Origin: Nonlabens arenilitoris | Lineage (GTDB): Bacteria; Bacteroidota; Bacteroidia; Flavobacteriales; Flavobacteriaceae | Reading direction: 5' to 3' | Length of the DNA: 64,000 bases | Assembly: GCF_002954765.1 (NCBI RefSeq) | Contig: NZ_MTPW01000001.1 | Span: 691,001 to 755,000 of the forward strand | Part shown: piece by piece, positions 36,938-48,593 of the stretch | Numbering within the stretch: position 1 is the stretch's first letter | Layout of the letters: every line of letters starts with the position of its first letter | Program-made: the position numbers and the translations under genes | The notes under the pieces: model-generated | What the model was told of the DNA's origin: nothing | The model's input: the letters and a program-made list of their open reading frames with translations, nothing else | Database searches by the model: none

Positions 36938-37442
36938 AATCCTCAAAACTATAATTGCTTTAAGTCTTTTGCTTAGTATCACATCTTGTGGATTTGGTTA
37001 TAGTTTATCTGGTGTATCTATACCAGATAATATCAAAACATATCAAGTAGATTTTTTTCAAAATCAAGCCGCTTATGTAGAGCCTGGTATTGAGAGAACA
37101 TTTACTTTAGAACTTCAAGATTTAATCTTAAATCAAAGCAGCTTAGATCTAGTCAATAAAAACGGAGACTACATATATCAAGGAGAAATCACAAGGTTTT
37201 ACATCGCACCGATGACAGCCACTGCTAGCAATACAGCATCACAAAACCGTGTTACGATAGAGGTAAACTTAAGATTTACAAATACTAAAGATGATGAGGC
37301 TAGTTTTGAAAAAAGATATAGCTTCTTTTATGACTATCCAGCAACAACCCAATTACAAGGCGCAGCTCTAGACACTGCTCTAGAAGTCATTTTTGATCAA
37401 ATCACTCAAGATATATTTGCAGACACACTTGCCCAATGGTAG
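36927..37442 (+). CDS. lptE: LPS-assembly lipoprotein LptE
   Basis: 171 residues. Lipobox near ITSC (about 18-21), then CGFGYSLSGVSIPDNIKTYQVDFF, the family's typical start. A beta-alpha fold continues to a C-terminal helix (LDTALEVIFDQITQDIFADTLAQW). It plugs LptD in the outer membrane. The start overlaps the activator gene by 11 bp, and its end overlaps the next gene by 7 bp. Confidence 0.88.
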   Translation: MIYKILKTIIALSLLLSITSCGFGYSLSGVSIPDNIKTYQVDFFQNQAAYVEPGIERTFTLELQDLILNQSSLDLVNKNGDYIYQGEITRFYIAPMTATASNTASQNRVTIEVNLRFTNTKDDEASFEKRYSFFYDYPATTQLQGAALDTALEVIFDQITQDIFADTLAQW

Positions 37443-38275
37443 AAAAATACTCACGTATTAATGAACTGCTTAGCGCACCTCATGAAATGATGGTAGATGA
37501 TATGCCTATACTTGAAAACACCATTAAAAAATTCCCTTGGTTTCAAGCAGCACGCAGTGTATACCTTAAAGGTTTACACAATGAAAGTAGTCCATTATAT
37601 AATAAAGAACTACAAATAACAGCCACACACACTGCAGATCGCGGTGTTCTATTTGACTACATTACTTCACCTGTATTTATTCAAAATAGAATCAGCGAGC
37701 AAATTAAAAAACAACAGGACTATTTAATAGAAATATCAGTAGATGCAGAAACTGTTCAAATTAAGGAAGAGGATCTCAATAGTAGTGTTAACTTTAACAA
37801 CACACTCGATACCGATTTATTTGAAAGACCTAGCGCAACAAAAAGCATCGTTGATAAGCCTCTTACATTCAACCAAAATGAGACCTACAGCTTTGCAGAA
37901 TGGTTAAAATTAACCACATTAAAACCTATCGATAGAAATCAACAACAAACTATTGAAAAAAGCGATAGCATTGTTGATCCTATAAACCCAATTGATGATG
38001 AAAGAGCAGAAAAGATGGCTATCATCGATCAGTTTCTTGCAGAAAAACCTAAAATAAAACCTAGAAAGGATAAAGTTTCTAATACAAACATTGCAGATTT
38101 ACAAACGCCGGCAGACCAGTTAATGACTGAAACTCTAGCACAAGTATATCTCGCTCAAAATAACTATCCTAAAGCTATTCAAGCTTATCAAGTATTAGTT
38201 TTGCAGCATCCAGAAAAAAGTGGTTTCTTTGCAGACCGAATTCGTGAAATTAAGAATTTACAAAGCAATATATAA
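37436..38275 (+). CDS. TPR-containing protein of unknown function
   Basis: 279 residues with no signal peptide. The N-terminal part has PWFQAARSVYLKGLHNESSP, a conserved segment in Bacteroidetes proteins in this position. A disordered, charged middle (about 95-215) leads to a TPR-like C-terminal pair TETLAQVYLAQNNYPKAIQAYQVLVLQHPEKS. Its place between lptE and secG suggests a link to envelope or secretion, but no function is known to me. Confidence 0.75.
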   Translation: MVEKYSRINELLSAPHEMMVDDMPILENTIKKFPWFQAARSVYLKGLHNESSPLYNKELQITATHTADRGVLFDYITSPVFIQNRISEQIKKQQDYLIEISVDAETVQIKEEDLNSSVNFNNTLDTDLFERPSATKSIVDKPLTFNQNETYSFAEWLKLTTLKPIDRNQQQTIEKSDSIVDPINPIDDERAEKMAIIDQFLAEKPKIKPRKDKVSNTNIADLQTPADQLMTETLAQVYLAQNNYPKAIQAYQVLVLQHPEKSGFFADRIREIKNLQSNI

Positions 38276-38626
38276 ATGAGCACATTATTTTATCTTTTCT
38301 TAGGATTAATCGTTGTTGTAGCCTTTTTACTCATAGTAGTAATTATGGTTCAAAATCCTAAAGGTGGCGGACTTTCATCAAGTTTTGGTGGTGGTGGCAC
38401 TCAACAATTAGGTGGTGTTAAAAAAACTGGAGACTTTTTAGATAAAAGTACTTGGGTTCTTTCAACATTACTATTAGTATTAATCCTAGCTGCAAGTTCT
38501 GTATTAATCACAGAAAAAACATCTGCAAATAGAGATATCATAGATACTAATAATGTTGAAACTCCTGCAGCTGCTCCAGTTCCTACAACTACTGACGATA
38601 CGGCAACTCCGCTAGATGGAGAATAG
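38276..38626 (+). CDS. secG: Preprotein translocase subunit SecG
   Basis: 116 residues with two TM helices (about 5-25 and 57-75). The conserved loop between them is VQNPKGGGLSSSFGGGGTQQLGGVKKTGDFL. The tail is Ala/Pro/Thr-rich. It belongs to the SecYEG channel. It begins at the base after the preceding stop and ends with a terminator. Confidence 0.92.
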   Translation: MSTLFYLFLGLIVVVAFLLIVVIMVQNPKGGGLSSSFGGGGTQQLGGVKKTGDFLDKSTWVLSTLLLVLILAASSVLITEKTSANRDIIDTNNVETPAAAPVPTTTDDTATPLDGE

Positions 38627-38650
38627 TCATAACGACATTTCAATACTGAC

Positions 38651-38686
38651 AAAATATCCAGCCATTACGGTTGGATATTTTTTTTT
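38651..38686 (+). terminator. Terminator after secG
   Basis: AATATCCAGCC / GGTTGGATATT hairpin (with bulge) followed by a T-run, ending the miaB-secG operon and insulating groES. Confidence 0.88.
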
Positions 38687-38694
38687 ATGATGTT

Positions 38695-38725
38695 TTGTCA
38701 TGCTATTTTAAATGGCATACTTATG
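38695..38725 (+). promoter_or_regulatory. Candidate promoter of groES-groEL
   Basis: TTG at 38695-38697 and TACTTATG at 38718-38725 with 20 nt between, a near match to the Bacteroidetes -33/-7 pattern with one change in the -7 box, 42 nt before the groES start. No CIRCE inverted repeat was seen. Confidence 0.4.
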
Positions 38726-38767
38726 GAAGATTGCACATCAAAATAAATCAATTAAAATTCTAATATA

Positions 38768-39043
38768 ATGGCATTAAAAATTCAACCTTTATCAGACAGA
38801 GTGCTCATCGAGCCTATGGCAGCTGAACAAAAAACAGCATCTGGTCTTTACATTCCTGATACTGCAAAAGAAAAACCTCAACAGGGAAAAGTTGTAGCGG
38901 TAGGAAAAGGAAAAAAGGATTATGACATGACTGTTAAAGTAGGAGACACTGTTCTTTACGGAAAGTATAGTGGTACAGAGCTTAAACTAGATGGCGCTGA
39001 GTATTTGATGATGCGAGAAGATGATATTCTAGCTATCGTTTAA
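38768..39043 (+). CDS. groES: Co-chaperonin GroES
   Basis: 91 residues. The family signature is [29 protein letters not shown] at the start, with the mobile loop, and the last strand [14 protein letters not shown]. It caps GroEL during folding. It is followed after 113 bp by groEL. Confidence 0.97.
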   Translation: MALKIQPLSDRVLIEPMAAEQKTASGLYIPDTAKEKPQQGKVVAVGKGKKDYDMTVKVGDTVLYGKYSGTELKLDGAEYLMMREDDILAIV

Positions 39044-39054
39044 TTTATGAAATA

Positions 39055-39070
39055 CGCTTTCGCGAAAGCG
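39055..39070. repeat. Genomic palindrome copy 10 (perfect)
   Basis: Perfect CGCTTTCGCGAAAGCG, 11 nt after the groES stop and in the groES-groEL gap. As RNA it makes an 8-bp stem that could affect relative expression of the two genes. Confidence 0.95.
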
Positions 39071-39135
39071 TGATTCACAACTCATTACATTTTTCAAATT
39101 AGAATACTAATTAAAAAATTAAAGTGCTCTTATAG

Positions 39136-40794
<1,659 letters not shown>

Positions 40795-40816
40795 TTATCA
40801 CTTTATAATTTATTTG

Positions 40817-40847
40817 AAAAGCCAGCTTATAAGAGCTGGCTTTTTTT
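40817..40847 (+). terminator. Terminator after groEL
   Basis: AAAAGCCAGCT / AGCTGGCTTTT hairpin with a T-run. The rest of the gap to 41054 is AT-rich; I see no convincing -7 box for the SusC gene in it. Confidence 0.9.
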
Positions 40848-41054
40848 GTTTTTATATTTTAACGATAAAAACGTGTTAATTTTCCTTAAAATTAAACTTT
40901 ACATATGTTAACTTGATTTAGCTGTAAATCAATTAATTAAATAGACAACTGCAAATTATTATTAACAAATGTTTATTACTTAATATGGAAATGTTACAAA
41001 AACCTTAAATAAATGTTATAAGTTTATTGCTTAATCAAATCAAATTAATCAAGT

Positions 41055-44000
41055 ATGAAACTATTTCTACACAAAATGCTATTAGGTATATTCCTACTAG
41101 CGGCGCAGTTAACTTTTGCGCAAAGCAATCAGATTTCTGGTACGGTATCAGACGAATCTGGAGAACCTTTATTAGGTGTGAGTGTTCTAATTAAGGGATC
41201 AACAACAGGAACACAAACAGATATAAATGGAAAGTACAGTCTAGTAGCATCATCAGGAAATGTCATCGTATTTTCTTATTTAGGTTTGAAAGATCAAGAA
41301 GTCACCGTTGCTGAAGAAACAACTATTAACGTAACACTGGTGGAAGATGCTGAATCACTAGGACAAGTTGTAATTGTAGCACAAGGTGTAAAGGCTAAAC
41401 CTAGATCTTTAACTTATTCAGTTCAAACGGTTACTTCAGACGAGTTAGATAGATCAAAGGAAACTAATGTGGTCAATGCTTTAAGTGCAAAAGCTGCAGG
41501 TGTTCAAGTAACTGCCTCTTCTGGATCGGTAGGAGCTTCTGCAAATATTCGAATTAGAGGAAACTCATCAATACTAGGAAACAATGGCCCTTTATTTATT
41601 GTGGATGGTGTACCTATTGATAATTCTTCAACCAGTGAAGATCCATCAGATCCAGGAAATTCTCCATTAAGCGGTACTGATTTCTCTAATCGCGCAGTAG
41701 ATTTAAACTCTGCAGATATTGAAACCGTTACTGTTTTAAAAGGTTTATCTGCTCAAGCACTTTACGGGATTCGTGCTGCAAACGGTGTGATATTAATTAC
41801 TACGAAAAAAGGAAGGTCTGGAAAAACGAAAGTATCCATAACTTCTAACACATCATTCTCACAATATAATAAGGTTCCAACTTTACAACGTAAATACTCC
41901 CAAGGTGGTGTTGTAGGTGGCGTTCTTACTTATAGAGGTCCTGAAACATTTGAAGGTGATTCTTGGGGACCAGCAATTTCAACTCTTGAATTTGATGGCG
42001 CAACTGACTATCCATTTGATAGTAATGGTCGACTTGTACCTGTTGGAACAGGTAATGGTCAAGCAGCAAATGCGTATGACCATTATGACTTTTTCAAAAC
42101 TGGAGTATTACAAGAAAACAATTTTTCAGTTAGTGGAGGATCTGAAAAAGTACAATTCAGAGGAAACATAGGTAGATTAACGCAAACAGGTATATCACCT
42201 AATGAGGAATTTGATCGTAACACTTTTAGAGCAGACATAAATGCTCAATTAGATGATAAGTTTGACTTAGAACTTTCAGGACAATATTCAGAATCTGGTG
42301 GTAATAGAGTACAAAGAGGTTCAAACATTTCAGGAATTATGCTTGGACTTATAAGAAGCACACCAACTTTTGATAATGGTAATGGATTAACTGGTCAAGA
42401 TGCGGCAGATAATCAATCATCTTATTTTTATGATATCGCAGGTCAAGAATTACCTGGTCAACGTAGCTATCGAGATGGAATTTACAATAATCCATATTTT
42501 ACAGTAGCTCAAAATAAAAACCTAGATGATGTAAGTAGATTTATAGGAAAGATGGCTCTATCATATAAAATTAACGATGAAAATACTTTAAAAGGATCGT
42601 TATCTGTAGATAAGTACACTGATGTACGTAAGTCAGGTTTTAATTTAATTGATGCTTCATTTGGAGAAGGACGTGTTTTAAATGATAACATCTCTAACCA
42701 AGATCTTAACTGGAATTTAATTTTAACGGGATCTAAACAAATAAGTGAAGATCTAGGAGTATCTTATCTAGCTGGTTATGATGGTTACAGAACAAGATTC
42801 TCTAGAAGAAGTGTAATAGGAGATGGATTAACAATACCAAGCTTCTTTGATATTAGCAATGCAGGTTCTATTAATGCTTTTGAATCAGGTGAATATGGTA
42901 AAACGTTAATTGGTGCTTTTGTTCAAGGTACTTTTAACTATAAAGATTTAATATATGTAACGCCAACATTCCGTAATGACTGGTCCTCAACATTACCTGT
43001 AGATAATAATTCCTTTCAATCTTACTCTTTAGGAACAAGCTTTGTTTTCACCGAGTTAATGGACAATGAAGAATCATTTCTTGATTACGGTAAATTTAGA
43101 ATGTCATATGGTAGTGTAGGTAGTGATGCTCCATTATTTGCTACCGGAACTGTTTTTGGCGGAAGCTTTATAGGAGGTGATGGATTTATTCAAGGAACTC
43201 AATTCCCTGCCTATGATACCGTTTCTTATGAGCGCTCAGTTGTAGCTGGAAATCCAAATTTAAAGCCAGAGAGTCTCACAGAATTTGAAACTGGTATCGA
43301 ATTAAAAATGCTAGATAATAGATTAAGAGTAGATCTAGCGTACTACAGTAAAACTTCTAAGGATGTAATCATTCCTGTAAGTGTGTCGTCGGGATCTGGA
43401 TTTACAAGTAAATTTGAAAACATTGCAGAAATATCAAATAAAGGTGTAGAGGTTGTATTATCCGGAACACCTATAAGAACTGAGGATTTCAAATGGAATG
43501 TAGACGTAAATTGGACAACATATGAAAATATGGTCGAAGAACTTGCTCCAGGTGTAGAAGAAATTACACTAGCTGGTTTTTCTAGTACAAGATCAACTGC
43601 TGTAGCCGGTCAACCTTATGGCGCAATTTATGGAAGTCGTTTTCAAAGAGATGAAAACGGAGACTTTTTAATAGATGCAGATGGATACCCTTTAGCAGAA
43701 GCTACTGATGGTGTAGTTGGTGATCCTACTCCAGACTGGCAAGCAGGTATAAGTAATACATTTACTTATAAAGATCTTTCTCTTTCTTTTCTTATCGATA
43801 TCAGAAAAGGTGGTGATGTATGGTGTGGAACATGTGGGATAATTGACTATTTTGGTACTTCAGATCGTACACTAGCTAGAGAAGACAGTAGAGTTTTTCA
43901 AGGAACTGTAGCTGCTACAGGGCAACCTAATACCCAATCCGTAGCATTATATGACACTACAATATCTGAAAATAATAACTTCTGGAGAAGATATGGTTTT

Positions 44001-44273
44001 GGTGGTTTATCAGAAAGTAATATCTACGATGGATCTTGGGTTAGACTTAGAGAAGTAACCTTAAGTTACTCACTTCCATCTAGCTTGTTAAGCAAAACCT
44101 TTATTGACAACGCTTCTATTTCAGTATATGGTAGGAACTTATGGTTAAGTACGGATTATCCAGGTGTTGATCCAGAAACAAATTTAGCCGGAGACAGTAA
44201 TGGTATTGGTCTAGATTACTTCAACCAACCTAACACAAAAAGTTATGGTGTTAACTTACGACTTAACTTCTAA
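41055..44273 (+). CDS. SusC/RagA-family TonB-dependent outer-membrane transporter
   Basis: 1072 residues. Signal peptide to about residue 22 (LTFAQSNQ). A carboxypeptidase-like domain (NQISGTVSDESGEPLLGVSVLIKG) comes first, then the plug (about 110-220, ending ALYGIRAANGVILITTKKG) and a long beta-barrel ending LNF with aromatic final residue. It imports a substrate together with the SusD-like lipoprotein 11 bp downstream, powered by TonB-ExbBD (a set is at 56164-58071). No carbohydrate-active enzyme is beside it, so the substrate is unclear. Confidence 0.94.
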   Translation: MKLFLHKMLLGIFLLAAQLTFAQSNQISGTVSDESGEPLLGVSVLIKGSTTGTQTDINGKYSLVASSGNVIVFSYLGLKDQEVTVAEETTINVTLVEDAESLGQVVIVAQGVKAKPRSLTYSVQTVTSDELDRSKETNVVNALSAKAAGVQVTASSGSVGASANIRIRGNSSILGNNGPLFIVDGVPIDNSSTSEDPSDPGNSPLSGTDFSNRAVDLNSADIETVTVLKGLSAQALYGIRAANGVILITTKKGRSGKTKVSITSNTSFSQYNKVPTLQRKYSQGGVVGGVLTYRGPETFEGDSWGPAISTLEFDGATDYPFDSNGRLVPVGTGNGQAANAYDHYDFFKTGVLQENNFSVSGGSEKVQFRGNIGRLTQTGISPNEEFDRNTFRADINAQLDDKFDLELSGQYSESGGNRVQRGSNISGIMLGLIRSTPTFDNGNGLTGQDAADNQSSYFYDIAGQELPGQRSYRDGIYNNPYFTVAQNKNLDDVSRFIGKMALSYKINDENTLKGSLSVDKYTDVRKSGFNLIDASFGEGRVLNDNISNQDLNWNLILTGSKQISEDLGVSYLAGYDGYRTRFSRRSVIGDGLTIPSFFDISNAGSINAFESGEYGKTLIGAFVQGTFNYKDLIYVTPTFRNDWSSTLPVDNNSFQSYSLGTSFVFTELMDNEESFLDYGKFRMSYGSVGSDAPLFATGTVFGGSFIGGDGFIQGTQFPAYDTVSYERSVVAGNPNLKPESLTEFETGIELKMLDNRLRVDLAYYSKTSKDVIIPVSVSSGSGFTSKFENIAEISNKGVEVVLSGTPIRTEDFKWNVDVNWTTYENMVEELAPGVEEITLAGFSSTRSTAVAGQPYGAIYGSRFQRDENGDFLIDADGYPLAEATDGVVGDPTPDWQAGISNTFTYKDLSLSFLIDIRKGGDVWCGTCGIIDYFGTSDRTLAREDSRVFQGTVAATGQPNTQSVALYDTTISENNNFWRRYGFGGLSESNIYDGSWVRLREVTLSYSLPSSLLSKTFIDNASISVYGRNLWLSTDYPGVDPETNLAGDSNGIGLDYFNQPNTKSYGVNLRLNF

Positions 44274-44284
44274 AAAGCAACATT

Positions 44285-45640
44285 ATGAAAAAACTAAATA
44301 TATTAATAGGGTTATTATTCTTATCTACAGTATCATGCACTATTACAGACGACAATATAGACCCTAACAATCCTAACGAGACACAAGTCAATGCAGGAGC
44401 AATTTATCCTGGGATGATAGCTCAATCTCACAAGAATCTTGTAGCTATTAATGCAAGAGTAGCTGGCATAGTAGTTCAACATTATGAAGGGTTAGATGCT
44501 CAACAAATAGCCTACGGTCAATATAACATTACAGAAAGCGATACCGATGATTATTGGGATGGTGGTCTTTATGGTGGTGGTGCTATGTCTGACTGTTTTG
44601 TAATCATGAATAATAATGATGGTGATGTATCTGCATTAGCAAAATTATACATGGCAGCAAATTTAGGAATGGCTACATCTATGTGGGGTGACGTACCGTA
44701 TAGTGATGCTTTCACTGGTGATCAAGGTAACTTCACACCTACCTATGATGTTCAAGAAAACATATATACTACTATACAAACATTATTAACAGAATCTATT
44801 AATGATGGTGTAAGTGCTGGAGTAGGTGAATTTTACGGTGCCGGATCTTCAAATACTGACTGGGAAAAAACAGCACACGCGCTTAAGGCCAGATACTTTT
44901 TACACTTAACTAAAAAACAAGGTAATACAGCTGCAGCAAGCGCTCTGGCTGAAGTTCAACTTGCATTAACTGATAATAGCGAAGCTCCTGTTTTTACTTT
45001 TACAAATCCAGTTCAAAACTCAAATCCATTATATGCATTTGAGAGCCAACGTCCAGCAACGCTAGGCATAGGAAGTACACTAACAACAATGATGACAGGT
45101 GATCCTAGACTTCCATTTTACACAACTAATGGAACTGACTTTGCAGACGCTACTGGATTATTTTGGGGACAACCAGATAGCCCTACTCCATTAATATCTT
45201 ACTGGGAAGTAAAGTTTATTGAAGCAGAAGCTATAATAAAAACAGGTGGTTCTGACGCTGATGCATTAGCCGCTCTTCAAGATGCAGTAGAAGCTAATAT
45301 GTTATTTGTAGGTGTTTCTCAGGCAGACTCTGATGCATATACTTCATCAATTGCACTTTCAGGAACTACTGATGATAAAATCGAGACTATAATTAATGAA
45401 AAATACAAGTCAATGTATGGAAATTCTTCAACTGAAGCATGGAACGATTATAGAAGAACTGGTTTCCCAACATTAGTTGCAAGTCCAGATGCCGTTGCGA
45501 GTGTTAATCCTAGTTTAGTAGTTCCTCGTAGATTTTTATATCCAATATCTGAAAGACAGACCAATCGTGAAAATTATGAAGCAGCAATCAGCGCACAAGG
45601 CGGTCATCTATTAGATAACGACATATGGGTTTACGAGTAA
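44285..45640 (+). CDS. SusD/RagB-family outer-membrane lipoprotein
   Basis: 451 residues with lipobox near TVSC (about 15-18). The helical SusD-like fold (SusD-like type 2) shows VVQHYEGLDAQQ, MWGDVPYSDAF, and WEKTAHALKARYFLHLTK, the helix-forming TPR region. The end has YPISERQTNRENYEAAI. It binds the substrate at the cell surface for the SusC-type channel. A terminator follows. Confidence 0.93.
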   Translation: MKKLNILIGLLFLSTVSCTITDDNIDPNNPNETQVNAGAIYPGMIAQSHKNLVAINARVAGIVVQHYEGLDAQQIAYGQYNITESDTDDYWDGGLYGGGAMSDCFVIMNNNDGDVSALAKLYMAANLGMATSMWGDVPYSDAFTGDQGNFTPTYDVQENIYTTIQTLLTESINDGVSAGVGEFYGAGSSNTDWEKTAHALKARYFLHLTKKQGNTAAASALAEVQLALTDNSEAPVFTFTNPVQNSNPLYAFESQRPATLGIGSTLTTMMTGDPRLPFYTTNGTDFADATGLFWGQPDSPTPLISYWEVKFIEAEAIIKTGGSDADALAALQDAVEANMLFVGVSQADSDAYTSSIALSGTTDDKIETIINEKYKSMYGNSSTEAWNDYRRTGFPTLVASPDAVASVNPSLVVPRRFLYPISERQTNRENYEAAISAQGGHLLDNDIWVYE

Positions 45641-45691
45641 AATAATTAGCCAATTTAGAACTATATATTTTAAAAGTTTTAAATAATTCAG

Positions 45692-45726
45692 AACTCAGTT
45701 ATCTCTTTGGATAACTGAGTTTTTTT
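45692..45726 (+). terminator. Terminator after the SusC/SusD pair
   Basis: AACTCAGTTAT / ATAACTGAGTT hairpin with a T-run. Confidence 0.9.
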
Positions 45727-45814
45727 ATGACATATCAAATTGTAGTGTTAACGCTACATTAAGATTTTATTATACCAATAGACAATATCTTGTAACCACC
45801 AAAAATCTATAATA

Positions 45815-48280
45815 ATGCGTATAATAAAACTATTGACGTTACTCGTTTTTGCAGCTACTATAACTACCAGTTGTGGTTCGCAAAAATCAAGTAAAAAATC
45901 AGCAACTGCAGGAGCTGAGAAGAAAAAACCTAAAAAAGGTGGTATCCAACCTTACACCAAGGTAATCACTAAAGATGCTAAAAGTGATGAAGGATTATTC
46001 ACCGTCCATCAAGTGGAAGATAAATACTTCTATGAAATACCAGACAGTCTTTTTAATAGAGAGATGTTAATGGTAACTCGTATTGCTAAGACTGCCGCAG
46101 GATTAGGTTTCGGCGGAGGAAAGCAAAATACAGAAACACTAAGATGGCAACGTAAAAATGATAATGTTCTTTTAAGAGTTGTATCTCATCAAGTCGTAGC
46201 GGCAGACTCTTTACCTGTAAGCATGGCCGTAGAAAACTCAAATTTTGAACCGATCCTCTACTCTTTTCCTATACAAGCTATTAAAAAAGATAGCATTAAT
46301 AACAACATAGTAATCGATGTAACAGACTTCTTTACTAAAGATGTTCCATCTATAGGATTCCCTAAGAGATCACGTACAAGATATAAAGCCACACGATTAG
46401 ATGAGAAACGTTCTTACATAGATACATTAAGGTCTTATCCTTTAAATATAGAATCTAGACATGTAAAAACATATCTAGCTAGTTCTCCACCTTCTAACAG
46501 CAGTACTGGATCCATTACTTTAGAAATGAGTAACTCTATGATTCTTTTACCTAAAGAACCTATGAAGAGACGTTACTTTGACCAGCGTGTAGGATGGTTT
46601 GCTAGAGGTCAACAAGATTATGGCCTAGATGCCCAAGAAACTAAAACCGTACGTTACTTAGATCGCTGGAGACTTGAGGTTAAAGATGAAGATATCGCAA
46701 AATTTGAAGCAGGTGAACTTGTAGTGCCTAAAAAGCAAATCGTTTATTATATAGACCCAGCAACACCAGTTCAATGGAGAAAATATATTAAGCAAGGTAT
46801 TGAGGACTGGCAAGTAGCATTTGAAGCTGCAGGATTCAAAAATGCAATTATCGCTGCAGATGCACCTACAAAAGAAGAAGATCCAGATTGGAGTCCAGAA
46901 GATGTACGCTACTCAGTAGTACGTTATTTAGCATCACCTATTCCTAATGCAAATGGTCCTCACGTCTCTGATCCACGTAGTGGTGAGATTCTTGAGTCTG
47001 ATATCAACTGGTATCATAATGTAATGACCTTGTTAAGAAACTGGTTCTTTGTACAAACAGCAGCAATCAACCCAGATGCACAATCTACAGAATTCGATGA
47101 AGCTGTAATGGGACGTCTCATTAGATTTGTAAGCTCTCACGAGGTAGGACATACGTTAGGTTTACCACACAACATGGGAAGCTCAATAGCCTATAATGTA
47201 GAAGACTTAAGAGATCCAGAATTCACTAAAAAATTCGGTACTGCTCCGTCTATTATGGACTATGCACGTTTTAATTATATCGCACAGCCTGGTGATGGTG
47301 ACGTTGCCCTAATGCCTAATATAGGACCTTATGATAAATACTCTATTGCATGGGGCTATCGACCTATATTGAATAAAACAGCTCTTGAAGAGAAAACTAT
47401 CCTAGATCAATGGATTCTAGAAAAAGCAGGTGATCCAGTATATCGTTTTGGACGTCAACAATTTGGCGTTGTTGACCATACTAGCCAAACTGAAGACTTA
47501 GGTGATGACTCAATGAGAGCAAGTTCTTATGGGATTAAAAACCTACAACGTATCATTCCTAATTTAGGGAAATGGACAGGTAAAGAAGGTGAGAATTTTG
47601 ATAACCTAGAGACTATGTATGGCCAGGTATTAGGACAGTACAATAGATATATGGGACATGTAACAGGTAATATAGGTGGAGTAAAAGAAACCTATAAAGC
47701 ATATGGACAAGAAGGCGCGGTATATGAGCATGCTTCTAGAGATAAACAAACTAGGGCTATGAAATTCTTACAAGAAGAATTATTCAGCACACCAGAGTGG
47801 TTAATCGACCAAAACATTTTTAACAAATTTGAGTCTGATGGTGCTATTGAACGTATACGTAGCACACAAGTTCGTACTTTAAACAACTTACTAGACTTTG
47901 GACGCATGGCGCGTCTAATGGAAAATGAAGAAGTCAATGGCACTAGTGCTTATGGGCTTTTGGAAATGATGCAAGATTTAAGAAAAGGGATTTTCAGCGA
48001 GCTTTCTAAAGGTCAGACAATTGATAGGTACCGTCGTAACTTACAACGTGCTTATGTGGAGCGTCTAGAATTTATTATGAATAATGAACAGCCTAGAAGT
48101 CGTTTTGGTGGTAGTTCTATAGATGTTGAACAAAGTGATATACGTCCAATTGTACGTGCAGAATTAAAGCAGTTAAGATCAGATGCAAAAAGAAGCATAG
48201 GCCGCACAAGAGACCAACTTTCTAAAATACATTTAGAAGATTTAGTAGAACGTATTGATTTAATTTTAGACCCTAAGTAA
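45815..48280 (+). CDS. Zinc-dependent metalloprotease (gluzincin/metzincin-like), lipoprotein
   Basis: 821 residues. Lipobox near TTSC (about 18-21). The family's first domain (PYTKVITKDAKSDEGLFTVHQ) occupies about 45-300. The zinc motif is HEVGHTLGLPHNMGSS with His442, Glu443 and His446, and the third His in PH. Next comes a Met-turn candidate, SIMDYARFN. A family-typical C-terminal region follows (about 540-821). It should act as an exported protease. It has its own transcription unit after the SusCD terminator. Confidence 0.88.
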   Translation: MRIIKLLTLLVFAATITTSCGSQKSSKKSATAGAEKKKPKKGGIQPYTKVITKDAKSDEGLFTVHQVEDKYFYEIPDSLFNREMLMVTRIAKTAAGLGFGGGKQNTETLRWQRKNDNVLLRVVSHQVVAADSLPVSMAVENSNFEPILYSFPIQAIKKDSINNNIVIDVTDFFTKDVPSIGFPKRSRTRYKATRLDEKRSYIDTLRSYPLNIESRHVKTYLASSPPSNSSTGSITLEMSNSMILLPKEPMKRRYFDQRVGWFARGQQDYGLDAQETKTVRYLDRWRLEVKDEDIAKFEAGELVVPKKQIVYYIDPATPVQWRKYIKQGIEDWQVAFEAAGFKNAIIAADAPTKEEDPDWSPEDVRYSVVRYLASPIPNANGPHVSDPRSGEILESDINWYHNVMTLLRNWFFVQTAAINPDAQSTEFDEAVMGRLIRFVSSHEVGHTLGLPHNMGSSIAYNVEDLRDPEFTKKFGTAPSIMDYARFNYIAQPGDGDVALMPNIGPYDKYSIAWGYRPILNKTALEEKTILDQWILEKAGDPVYRFGRQQFGVVDHTSQTEDLGDDSMRASSYGIKNLQRIIPNLGKWTGKEGENFDNLETMYGQVLGQYNRYMGHVTGNIGGVKETYKAYGQEGAVYEHASRDKQTRAMKFLQEELFSTPEWLIDQNIFNKFESDGAIERIRSTQVRTLNNLLDFGRMARLMENEEVNGTSAYGLLEMMQDLRKGIFSELSKGQTIDRYRRNLQRAYVERLEFIMNNEQPRSRFGGSSIDVEQSDIRPIVRAELKQLRSDAKRSIGRTRDQLSKIHLEDLVERIDLILDPK

Positions 48281-48292
48281 AAGTTTTATTTA

Positions 48293-48308
48293 CGCTTTCG
48301 CGAAAGCG
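48293..48308. repeat. Genomic palindrome copy 11 (perfect)
   Basis: Perfect CGCTTTCGCGAAAGCG, 12 nt after the metalloprotease stop and before the terminator hairpin. Flanks TA..TG. Confidence 0.95.
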
Positions 48309-48333
48309 TGTAAAACTATATTAATTTATAAAG

Positions 48334-48367
48334 AACTGCCTTCTCAATTGAGAAGGCAGTTTTTTTT
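48334..48367 (+). terminator. Terminator after the metalloprotease gene
   Basis: AACTGCCTTCTC / GAGAAGGCAGTT hairpin with a T-run, 26 nt after the palindrome copy. Confidence 0.92.
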
Positions 48368-48399
48368 ATTGCTGTTTTATAAAAGTTTATATTGCACAC

Positions 48400-48591
48400 A
48401 TGAACATATTACTTTATCTAGATCCAGGATTAGGAATGATGATTGCTCAAGCAGCGATTGCAGCGTTTGCTGGATTTGTCCTTTTTTACAAAACTGTCGT
48501 CGCAAAAATTAAAGGCTGGCTAGGGATTAAAAATAAGAATGAGGACTCTAATTTTGAAGATATGTATGATGATAACGATTTAAAGAATTAA
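48400..48591 (+). CDS. Small single-pass membrane protein
   Basis: 63 residues with a central hydrophobic helix (about 10-32, MMIAQAAIAAFAGFVLFYK), a basic patch (KTVVAKIKGWLGIKNK) and an acidic tail. Two bases separate its stop from the next ATG, so it belongs to the methyltransferase/phosphatase-like cassette. No family recognised with certainty. Confidence 0.75.
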   Translation: MNILLYLDPGLGMMIAQAAIAAFAGFVLFYKTVVAKIKGWLGIKNKNEDSNFEDMYDDNDLKN

Positions 48592-48593
48592 AA

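Noticed and set aside
38690..38767. CIRCE/HrcA operator at groES
   Set aside because: No TTAGCACTC-N9-GAGTGCTAA-like inverted repeat is present.
41055..48280. Polysaccharide utilisation locus around SusC/SusD
   Set aside because: No glycoside hydrolase, polysaccharide lyase or hybrid sensor regulator is present; a protease follows behind a terminator, so the substrate cannot be called a glycan.
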